Assembly (NCBI RefSeq): GCF_025359345.1
Contig: NZ_JANYGQ010000028.1
Location: 1-64,000 of the forward strand
Reading direction: 5' to 3'
Length of the DNA: 64,000 nucleotides
From: Mucilaginibacter sp.
GTDB lineage: Bacteria; Bacteroidota; Bacteroidia; Sphingobacteriales; Sphingobacteriaceae
Position numbers and translations under genes: made by a program
Notes under the pieces: generated by a model
Databases searched by the model: none
What the model saw: the letters and a program-made list of their open reading frames with translations, nothing else
Told to the model about the DNA's origin: nothing
Part shown: in pieces, positions 34,763 through 42,190 of the stretch
Position numbering within the stretch: the stretch's first letter is position 1
Layout of the letters: every line of letters starts with the position of its first letter

Positions 34763-35632
34763 CTATTTTTTAAAAGCAAACTTCAGCACATTTCCCATCC
34801 GCAACTTGTCACCCTCGTTTGATATGTAAAGGTTGTTATCCTTATCAAATGCAATACCTTCCGGTTGACCAAATACCTGCGGATTTAAGGGGTACACTTC
34901 TTTAATCTCCCAGTTGGCGCCTGCAACTACCAGGAATTTATTTACTGAAGACAAAATGTACCAATCGCCGGTCAGCGGACTACGACTAAGTCCGGACGGG
35001 TGGAATGTTATTTTCTTTTGGCCTGTCAGCTCTTCTATCTTTTTAATATCAATTACTGCCTGCCCCGCGCTTGTTAGTGTCCCCTCGGCTGCAAGTTTTA
35101 GGGTGAACACCGTACTGGTTTTGCTGCTTTTTTCAATACTGCAATGTTTGCACAGCACGTATACCGATTGTGTGCTATCATCAGCAAACATCCCTTCGTA
35201 TTCGCCCTCCGGCAGCAAACCTTCCCATGTTTTGGCGTCGGCAGGCAGGCTGCTTTTTACCGCCTGCAGCGGGAAAGTAAATAATACGCCGTCGCTGCGC
35301 AGCATAATTACCTGGCCGTTGCTGATGGCAACATCCTCATAGTCGCCGCTTTTGCCAAATTTATAGCGCTGTATGTCCTTGCTGCCGGGCTTGAAATAAA
35401 AAAGCGAACCTTTTTCGTCCTGTTCCGCATACATTGTATCAGCCTTGCCTTTGTTAAATGCTATACCGGATACCTCGGTTAGTTCATCCGGTAATTCATA
35501 TTTTACTGGACGGGTTAAATCGTAACCTTTTGGGCTGAGGCTTTTACTTTGTTGTTGCCCGGTGCAGTTAATGAGCAGCACGCAAGTAAGCAATAGCAAA
35601 CAAATGTATATCGGCTTGAATGTATTTTTCAT
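34763..35632 (-). CDS. SdiA-regulated-type beta-propeller lipoprotein
   Basis: A 289-residue lipoprotein. The signal ends in a lipobox-like LLINC near residue 23. The body has the repeated strand pattern of the SdiA-regulated (phytase-like/NHL) propeller family, including VSGIAFNKGKADTMYAEQDE near the start and QPEGIAFDKDNNLYISNEGD near the end. It is expected to be anchored on the periplasmic or outer-membrane face. The ligand is unknown. Confidence 0.85.
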   Translation of the reverse strand: MKNTFKPIYICLLLLTCVLLINCTGQQQSKSLSPKGYDLTRPVKYELPDELTEVSGIAFNKGKADTMYAEQDEKGSLFYFKPGSKDIQRYKFGKSGDYEDVAISNGQVIMLRSDGVLFTFPLQAVKSSLPADAKTWEGLLPEGEYEGMFADDSTQSVYVLCKHCSIEKSSKTSTVFTLKLAAEGTLTSAGQAVIDIKKIEELTGQKKITFHPSGLSRSPLTGDWYILSSVNKFLVVAGANWEIKEVYPLNPQVFGQPEGIAFDKDNNLYISNEGDKLRMGNVLKFAFKK

Positions 35633-35703
35633 ATTAGCTATACCGTTAATTTAGGGAATTGTTTAGATGCAGCCATGGCTTTGTTGAACCGAAGAACGCA
35701 AAA

Positions 35704-35770
35704 AAGGCATGGAGAACGCAGAAATATTTTTTCTCCGCGCCTCTATGCCTTCTCGTGTATCTCCGTGGTA
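35704..35770. repeat. Palindromic intergenic repeat
   Basis: AAGGCAT at 35704-35710 pairs with ATGCCTT at 35745-35751 around GAGAACGCAGAAA / TTTCTCCGCGCC arms, followed by TCTCCGTGGTA. It resembles the element at 14109-14216 in wording (CCACGGAG-type ends). It lies between two convergent-tail genes. Confidence 0.5.
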
Positions 35771-35779
35771 AAATTGAAA

Positions 35780-36778
35780 CTACTTCTGCATCACCATTAC
35801 CCCATTCAGCACCAGCGTACTGCCGCCGTCAGCTTCGATGTTGTAAACGTTTTGCACGCCGCCTGCACGTTCAGTTTTTCTTAAAACGGTATAAGTTTCG
35901 TATTTGCCTTTTTGTTCGTTAAGGCACAATACCTGCTGCCCGACGGCAACCTCGCCAATTTTGAAGTTACCCTGTTTTGTAAGCATTGGATGGTTAGGCG
36001 TTGCTTTCAATACTTTTGTGTTTAGGCTGATGTTCAAACCCGCCGCTGTATGCTCTTCTTTTGCCGATACCAGCACCAGTTCGGTTATTGCATAGTTCTT
36101 AGCTGCGTGCACGGTAAGTTCCTTTACTTTTATTACAGATGATTTGTTAGTAGCCGGATCGACAGTGATAACTTCATCGCCACTTTTTACATCTTTTATC
36201 AGCTTTTTGGCGCCGTTGCTCATGGTTACTTCTTCATCACCGGGGAAGCAGATATCGTTACCATAAGTTGCGGCTTCTTCCTTCATATCTTTACCATTGT
36301 TCAGCACTTTATACTGCTGGAAAGCCATTTCTTTCGACAAGACGTATGACAATTTTAAAATAAAGTTTTTCTCGACCTTATTAATGTCGTCAATATCCTG
36401 GAAGTATTTTGCCCATACTTTGGCATCAGCGGTAAAGTCCGGAACAAGGGCCTGGTATTTTTTGCCGGTTTCGTTGGTGTAAAACACCATCAGGCCAATT
36501 TCCTGCATACCCTGTTTGGCAACAAGTTTATAAAGGTCAACCCTTTTTTTGAGGCCATCGCCACCGGTTATAAAATAGGGCTTACGGTTTTCATACCGGT
36601 CAAGTACATAAGCGTTGTCAAACTTTACGTAAGTGTCCTTGTCAAGGTCGGCAATGGTGTAGGTTAACGCTTTGTTATATTCATCCAGGGTCAGCGGGCG
36701 TGGGTTTGGCGTAGCAGTTTGCGCCCTGGTGAATGATATGATTAGTAAAAAAGATAGTGTTAGTAGTAGGTTACGCAT
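35780..36778 (-). CDS. Secreted protein with C-terminal Hint (intein-like) domain
   Basis: A 332-residue exported protein with a signal peptide (residues 1-20). Residues 25-175 are a helical unknown domain. From C177 (DICFPGDEEV) to the end is a Hint domain: the first Cys, the GAKKLIKDVKSGDEVI strand set, the TPNHPM motif (H263) and the final VYNIEADGGSTLVLNGV block. The usual C-terminal His-Asn pair of inteins is missing, so full protein splicing is not expected, but N-terminal Cys-driven cleavage would be possible. The gene lies next to two Tat-exported enzymes on the same strand, separated by a hairpin. Confidence 0.85.
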   Translation of the reverse strand: MRNLLLTLSFLLIISFTRAQTATPNPRPLTLDEYNKALTYTIADLDKDTYVKFDNAYVLDRYENRKPYFITGGDGLKKRVDLYKLVAKQGMQEIGLMVFYTNETGKKYQALVPDFTADAKVWAKYFQDIDDINKVEKNFILKLSYVLSKEMAFQQYKVLNNGKDMKEEAATYGNDICFPGDEEVTMSNGAKKLIKDVKSGDEVITVDPATNKSSVIKVKELTVHAAKNYAITELVLVSAKEEHTAAGLNISLNTKVLKATPNHPMLTKQGNFKIGEVAVGQQVLCLNEQKGKYETYTVLRKTERAGGVQNVYNIEADGGSTLVLNGVMVMQK

Positions 36779-36793
36779 ATTGTATTATATAAA

Positions 36794-36822
36794 ATAGCGA
36801 TGGGTTTCAAACCCATCGCTAT
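36794..36822 (-). terminator. Perfect hairpin terminator
   Basis: Fourteen-base arms ATAGCGATGGGTTT (36794-36807) and its exact complement (36809-36822) with a one-base centre, followed on the reverse strand by a T-rich run. It ends the aminotransferase gene. Confidence 0.8.
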
Positions 36823-36853
36823 GGTTAGCAACATTGAATAAAGTTTTGTGAGA

Positions 36854-38026
36854 TTATGACAATTGTTTAAACGCATCGGCAAATGCTTCCATTTCGTCCA
36901 TGCGGCCAATGCTTACGCGACACCAGTCGGCGCCGTTTAGCTTCCAGTTGCGCACGCCCACTCCGCGTTTCATCATTTCGCCCACAAATTTATTCCCATC
37001 CATTTTTAGGGGAAACATAACAAAGTTAGCCGATGACGGGATATACTCATAGCCTTCCTTTTTCAATACCGAATAAAGGTATTCTTTCGAGGCCACCATC
37101 TTTTTAGCCGCGTCCTTCATATAATCAGTTTCCTGGTAAGCAGCAGTTGCAGCAGCTAATGTGGTTGCGGAAAGATTAAACGCGCCGCCGGTGTAAATAG
37201 AAAGGGCATGTATAGTATCAGGCTGTGCCACTATGTAGCCGCAGCGCAGCCCGGCAAAGCCGTATAGTTTACTGAATGTACGGGCCACGATGATATTCTG
37301 CCCTGCTTTTACACCGCCTATTAATGTAGTCCCCTGTGGGTCTGGCAGGTAGTCAATATAAGCCTCGTCGACAAATACCATTGTTTTTTTAGATACGCGT
37401 TCGCAAAATGCTTTCAGTTTATCAGTGTCAACTACGGTAGCGGTGGGATTATTGGGATTGCAAATGTAAACCAGCCCGGTATTATCCGTTACTTTTGCTT
37501 CCATTGCATCAAGGTCCAATTTGTATTCGCTGGTTAATGGCACTTTAACCCAGTTGCCGCCGTGCAGTTTGGCGTGGGTTGGCAGGTCATCGTATGACGG
37601 GTCACCGGTGATGATATCTTTCCCGCCTTTGCTGAAGTGCATTGCTGAGGCGAGCAACAGGGCCGATGAACCGGCATCCATCATGATGTTGTTTTGATGA
37701 ATACCTTCAAAGGCAGCAATTTTACCCGACAACACGCTCATTTGCATAAAAGCGTATTGATAGCTTAAATCAAGTGAGTCGGTTATTGCCTTTTTAGCCG
37801 CAGCTGATGGCCCGAACGGGTTTTCGTTGGCAAGCAACCTTGCTTTCATTACTGCTGGGGCTTCCAATATCGCCGATTGGTCGGTTACCCGTTTGCCTGC
37901 CGGGATGATTTTTTTTACCAGTGGCATTGCGGCCAGCTTGTTTATAGTACCCGAAGCCAGGGCCAGTCCCCCGGCCATCAGGGCGCTGGATTTTATCCAG
38001 TTTCTGCGGTTAATTGAATTTGCCAT
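36854..38026 (-). CDS. Tat-exported class I/II aminotransferase (HisC-like)
   Basis: A 390-residue PLP enzyme with a twin-arginine signal (INRRNWIKSSALMAGGLALA). The catalytic domain shows ANENPFGPSAAAKKA near the start, YICNPNNPTATVVD, and the PLP lysine in VARTFSKLYGFAGLRCGY. HisC-like aminotransferases normally work in the cytosol on histidinol phosphate; the Tat signal implies export as a folded, cofactor-loaded enzyme and a different substrate, probably an amino acid. The neighbouring Tat-exported amine oxidase lies 35 bases upstream on the same strand, so the pair probably forms a periplasmic amine or amino-acid conversion unit. Confidence 0.85.
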   Translation of the reverse strand: MANSINRRNWIKSSALMAGGLALASGTINKLAAMPLVKKIIPAGKRVTDQSAILEAPAVMKARLLANENPFGPSAAAKKAITDSLDLSYQYAFMQMSVLSGKIAAFEGIHQNNIMMDAGSSALLLASAMHFSKGGKDIITGDPSYDDLPTHAKLHGGNWVKVPLTSEYKLDLDAMEAKVTDNTGLVYICNPNNPTATVVDTDKLKAFCERVSKKTMVFVDEAYIDYLPDPQGTTLIGGVKAGQNIIVARTFSKLYGFAGLRCGYIVAQPDTIHALSIYTGGAFNLSATTLAAATAAYQETDYMKDAAKKMVASKEYLYSVLKKEGYEYIPSSANFVMFPLKMDGNKFVGEMMKRGVGVRNWKLNGADWCRVSIGRMDEMEAFADAFKQLS

Positions 38027-38061
38027 TTTCGTTGATTTTTTATGAGTTTTCAGTCAGTTTA

Positions 38062-39651
38062 TTATTTATTTGTTTGTGCCGGGTATGTTACCCTTTGGTC
38101 GGTCACGCGCGCATGTATGTCGGTAACAACACCTCGTGCCGATTCAAACGCGCCCGCCATCCAGGCGTTTAAATAGGTTAGGTGCTCGCCGGCAAAATAT
38201 ACCTGCTTATCAGGCTTTAATAGTATCGGGTATTGGTTTTTACGGGTTTCGTTGCTGTAAACCGCCCATCCGCCTAAATTGTATTTGGTTTTATGCCAGC
38301 TTACCGAAAACGAGCTTTCAAATTCTGCATCATATTGCGGGTGCACCAGCCTTCCTTTTTCCAGCGCCAGTTTTTCACGCTCAGCGTAGCTCAACTCGCC
38401 TGTGCGCTGTGCCTTTTCATTGAAATTATAGTAACCCAGCAATATCCCTTTTTTACCGAGATAATCGTATGACGGGTAAAAAATCTGCGTTAAATCGTTA
38501 TTGGTATGGGTAATCCCGCCGTAAATGTGATCGTCTTCTTCCCAAAACCGGCGTTTAAACTGCAAGCCTATTTTACCGGTTTGCATATAGCTGATGTAAT
38601 CTATGGCCCGGCTTACATCGCCCGAGAAATTATTATTTACATTGCTCAGCACAGGCAAAGGCAGGGTGCAGATGCAAATATCGCCCTGTAAAATATGGTC
38701 GCCCTGTGCATCTTTATAAGTCACTTTTACGCCATTGTCGATATTGGTAATATTGGTTACCTCGGCGCCAAGCTTTAGGCTTTGAGCTACCTTTTTTTCC
38801 AACGCTTTGGCAATTTGGTCCATACCGCCAATAGCCTGGAACATGGTCATCTGCAGTTCGTAAGTATATTCAGCAACGTTATAAAAATCAGGATCAAGCA
38901 GACCGGATTGTATCATAGCTGCCAGTTTATGCGGGTCGGCAATTTTACCCGGCTTATCGCCGGCACCCGGCGACTCAATATAGCCTCTCCGTGCCGATGC
39001 TTTATACAATTTATCCGGGTCGAGCCCACCTTCGGCCATTAAATATTCAATAACTTTTTCCGAATCTTCTTTGGTTAAACCAGTATCTAAACTGCCATGG
39101 TCAATACTTTTGGCAAGTATCTCGCTCATATACCCGCGTATATCATTATGCACCTCGCGAACGCGTATTTTTTTGTTGGATAGAGGGCCTTTACCCTCGG
39201 CAAAATAGTAGGATCCTTCGTTTACATTATTATAGACCTGTAAAGGGATGCCAAATTCTTTGCAATAATGCAGAGTAAGCTGGTGATTATGTGGTATGCG
39301 CGAGGGGCCGGCGTTAAAGTACTGGCCATCGTCAAAGCGGGCAGTGAGGGTTGGTTTGTCTGTTTCGGTGTTAGTGCTTCCGTTACGTACGCTCCAACAT
39401 CGACCGCCGGCGCGCTCGCGGGCCTCCAGTATGGTACAGTTGTAGCCTAGTTTGTTAAGTTCATAAGCGCAGGTCATCCCCGCAAGACCGCCGCCTAAAA
39501 TGATAATCTTTTTGCCGTTACCGCTCCCCGCTAAGTTAAATGCATGTGCAGGCGCGGCCTTTAGCATGCCTAAAGCCAGCATTGCAGGATAAGCCCCCCC
39601 CGCCAACATAGCGCCCTTACTTAAAAAATTTCTCCTGGTAATTGTTTCCAC
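38062..39651 (-). CDS. Tat-exported flavin amine oxidase / L-amino-acid oxidase
   Basis: A 529-residue FAD enzyme. The Tat signal is TRRNFLSKGAMLAGG. The FAD dinucleotide-binding motif is IIILGGGLAGMTCAYEL followed by LEARERAGGRC. The C-terminal substrate/FAD region is YFAGEHLTYLNAWMAGAFES, and the aromatic-cage-like GGWAVYS is present. It would oxidise an amine or L-amino acid to an imine with release of hydrogen peroxide, in the periplasm. It precedes the Tat-exported aminotransferase on one transcript. Confidence 0.88.
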   Translation of the reverse strand: METITRRNFLSKGAMLAGGAYPAMLALGMLKAAPAHAFNLAGSGNGKKIIILGGGLAGMTCAYELNKLGYNCTILEARERAGGRCWSVRNGSTNTETDKPTLTARFDDGQYFNAGPSRIPHNHQLTLHYCKEFGIPLQVYNNVNEGSYYFAEGKGPLSNKKIRVREVHNDIRGYMSEILAKSIDHGSLDTGLTKEDSEKVIEYLMAEGGLDPDKLYKASARRGYIESPGAGDKPGKIADPHKLAAMIQSGLLDPDFYNVAEYTYELQMTMFQAIGGMDQIAKALEKKVAQSLKLGAEVTNITNIDNGVKVTYKDAQGDHILQGDICICTLPLPVLSNVNNNFSGDVSRAIDYISYMQTGKIGLQFKRRFWEEDDHIYGGITHTNNDLTQIFYPSYDYLGKKGILLGYYNFNEKAQRTGELSYAEREKLALEKGRLVHPQYDAEFESSFSVSWHKTKYNLGGWAVYSNETRKNQYPILLKPDKQVYFAGEHLTYLNAWMAGAFESARGVVTDIHARVTDQRVTYPAQTNK

Positions 39652-39911
39652 ATCAAATAGCGATAGTTTCGGCTGTTATTATAGCCTTAAATTTATGTTA
39701 TTTTTAACAAAGCGCCAATTTTGTTGATAAAATTTGGCTTTGTAAATTATTATCTGGCCATTTTTAAAATATTATTTAATTGTGTGAGGTAATTTTTAGT
39801 GATAGTGAGATAGAATTCAGTTATAATTTGTCACACTGCGTTTTGTAATTTTAGCCTTACAACAATCCCTGTTTGTTAATTAACCTGTATAATGGTTTAA
39901 ATCCACAATTT

Positions 39912-41738
39912 ATGATCATCTATTACCCATTCATAAACCTGAAAAAGGCTGTCACAACAACTTTACTGGCGATAGCTTTAATAAGTGCAGCTTATGCCCA
40001 GCAGTCGGGGCAAAAATGGCAGTACAGTATGTCGGTTGAGCCTGCCACCAAAAAGGTGCATGTAAGCCTTGAGCTTAGCGGCAAACTGCCGGATACCGTG
40101 GCTTTTAAAATGCCAACCTGGACCACCGGTTATTACCAGTTTATGAATTTCGGCAAAAGCGTATCCGATTTTATTGCCACCGACGAAGGCGGCAAGGCTA
40201 TAGACTTTAAACACCCCGACCAAAACACCTGGCAGGTGGCCGTGCCCGGTAATAAAATTGTAAAGCTTAAATATGATGTGGAGGCTATCCGTAACTTTGT
40301 GGGCGGCAATTATGTTGACACGGCCCATGCCTACCTTTCGCCAGCCGGTATTTTTATGTATGGTGACAAGAATATTTTGCAGCCGGTTACTGTTAGCGTA
40401 CAGCAATACCCCGGCTGGACAAGGATCGCCACCGGTCTTGATTTAGCAGGCAGTGACTCGACCCAATTTAAGGCACCTGATTTTGATGTGCTGTATGATG
40501 CGCCAATACTGATGGGTAAACTGGAAAAATTGCCAGGCTTCACGGTAAAAGGTATCCCCCACGATTTTATCGGCTATAAAATGGGCATTGCAGATAAGCA
40601 GGGATTTATGGATGATATGAAAAAAATCATTGAAGTGGGTTCGGGCATCATCGGCGAAATACCTTACAAGCATTACGTGTTTTTGGGCACCGGGCCCGGC
40701 GGTGGTGGTATTGAGCACCTTACCTCCGCTTCGGTTGCTTTTACCGGCAATGGCTTGGACAAGCAGGCGGGTAAAATGAGGCTTTACAGCTTTTTGGCAC
40801 ATGAGTACTTCCATACCTATAACGTAAAGCGTATCCGCCCAATCGAGCTCGGGCCGTTTGATTACGAAAAAGGCAGCAAAACCGAAATGCTCTGGGTATC
40901 CGAAGGGTTTACAGTTTATTACGAGTATATCCTTATCAACCGCGCAGGTATCACCAATGGCTCGGAAATGCTTGGGCAATTGCGCGCCAACCTGCTTAAT
41001 TACGAGAAAAAGCCGGGTCACCTGTTTCAATCAGCCACGCAAGCCAGTCTTGAAACCTGGAGCGACGGGCCAAATGGAAGGGTTGCCGACGAGTTTAACA
41101 AAACCATATCCTACTATGACAAGGGCCCTGTGCTGGGTTTAATGCTTGATTTAAAAATAAGGCACGAAACCAAAAACGCCAAAAGTCTCGACGACGTAAT
41201 GCGCAAGCTTTATTACACCTACTTTAAAAAGCTTAAACGCGGTTTTACCCCGCAAGAGTTCAGGCAGGCTTGCGAAGAGGCCGCTGGTGTTAAGCTTGGT
41301 GAACTATTTGAATATGCATCTACCGTAAAAGAAATTAATTACCACCCATATTTTGCCTATGCCGGGCTTGATATTGACGACGCCTGGAAAAAGCAGCCGG
41401 GCGCCTGGAACGGCATTACTGCTAAAACCCAAAAAGATTCGCTGTTTGTAACAGCCGTTGAGTATAAATCACCGGCATGGGAAAACGGTGTGCGGGTTAA
41501 AAGTAAGATAATCAGCATCGATGGGCAACCGGCTACCCTGGCTGTATTGCAGGCCTTATCAACAATTAAAATGGCCGGTGATGTGGTAACCTTGGAGATA
41601 GAGAAAAAAGGAAAAGTTGAGCAAATAAAAATTACGCTCGAAACAGAAGTGTCGCGCAGTTTTGAAATAAAACCAATGGAAAATCCCAACGAATTACAAA
41701 AAGCCATTTATAAAGGCATTTTTGAAGGCGGACATTAA
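39912..41738 (+). CDS. M61 family (glycyl aminopeptidase-like) metallopeptidase with PDZ domain
   Basis: A 608-residue exported peptidase. ATG at 39912 gives a standard signal peptide (KKAVTTTLLAIALISAAYAQ). The zinc-binding HEYFH sequence (about 297-301) is followed by WVSEGFTVYYE carrying the third ligand Glu, and by NVKRIRP between them. An N-terminal beta domain and the preceding GTGPGGGGIEH are typical of M61. The C-terminal 90 residues form a PDZ domain (AVEYKSPAWENGVRVKSKII). It probably trims or degrades peptides in the periplasm. Confidence 0.9.
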   Translation: MIIYYPFINLKKAVTTTLLAIALISAAYAQQSGQKWQYSMSVEPATKKVHVSLELSGKLPDTVAFKMPTWTTGYYQFMNFGKSVSDFIATDEGGKAIDFKHPDQNTWQVAVPGNKIVKLKYDVEAIRNFVGGNYVDTAHAYLSPAGIFMYGDKNILQPVTVSVQQYPGWTRIATGLDLAGSDSTQFKAPDFDVLYDAPILMGKLEKLPGFTVKGIPHDFIGYKMGIADKQGFMDDMKKIIEVGSGIIGEIPYKHYVFLGTGPGGGGIEHLTSASVAFTGNGLDKQAGKMRLYSFLAHEYFHTYNVKRIRPIELGPFDYEKGSKTEMLWVSEGFTVYYEYILINRAGITNGSEMLGQLRANLLNYEKKPGHLFQSATQASLETWSDGPNGRVADEFNKTISYYDKGPVLGLMLDLKIRHETKNAKSLDDVMRKLYYTYFKKLKRGFTPQEFRQACEEAAGVKLGELFEYASTVKEINYHPYFAYAGLDIDDAWKKQPGAWNGITAKTQKDSLFVTAVEYKSPAWENGVRVKSKIISIDGQPATLAVLQALSTIKMAGDVVTLEIEKKGKVEQIKITLETEVSRSFEIKPMENPNELQKAIYKGIFEGGH

Positions 41739-41756
41739 GCCTGAAATATTACGTTT

Positions 41757-41799
41757 AAAAACGCCCGGCCTGCCTAATTTGCAGGTTGGGCGTTTTTGT
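41757..41799 (+). terminator. Intrinsic terminator after the M61 gene
   Basis: Arms at 41757-41773 and 41781-41797 begin AAAAACGCCC and end GGGCGTTTTT, with a seven-base loop and T-rich tail. Confidence 0.85.
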
Positions 41800-41969
41800 T
41801 ATATCCCGATGAAATTTCGTGATAATTGGCAGCAATTAACGAAATGTCGTTACAATAAAATTAGTATTTATATTTTAAAATATTGATAATGAACGATTTG
41901 GAATTTTGGTAGCATTATTGTCTTCGTCAATCGTCTTTGTAATTAAACAACGATCAAAATTTTTTAGCT

Positions 41970-42083
41970 ATGGAACATTTTATTTATATTTTCACCAGGA
42001 TAGTATTGTTTGCCTGTATCACCGTAATCGGTTATTTATTTGCCGTTCCCGAGAAGGGCACCGCGGACGACTCGGATATTTAA
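41970..42083 (+). CDS. Possible small membrane peptide (37 aa)
   Basis: An ATG ORF encoding 37 residues, with a single hydrophobic helix (IFTRIVLFACITVIGYLFAV) and a short acidic tail ending TADDSDI. It lies in a 450-base gap that has otherwise no gene. Composition and topology fit a small membrane protein; there is no family evidence. Confidence 0.35.
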   Translation: MEHFIYIFTRIVLFACITVIGYLFAVPEKGTADDSDI

Positions 42084-42190
42084 CCGCAGAAAACGCATAA
42101 TTACCTACATATTTTAATAATTATGCTAAAATGATAGCCGTTTTTGCTTATTTTGTTACCGGTTATAAGTAAAAAAAGCAACATCTACCC

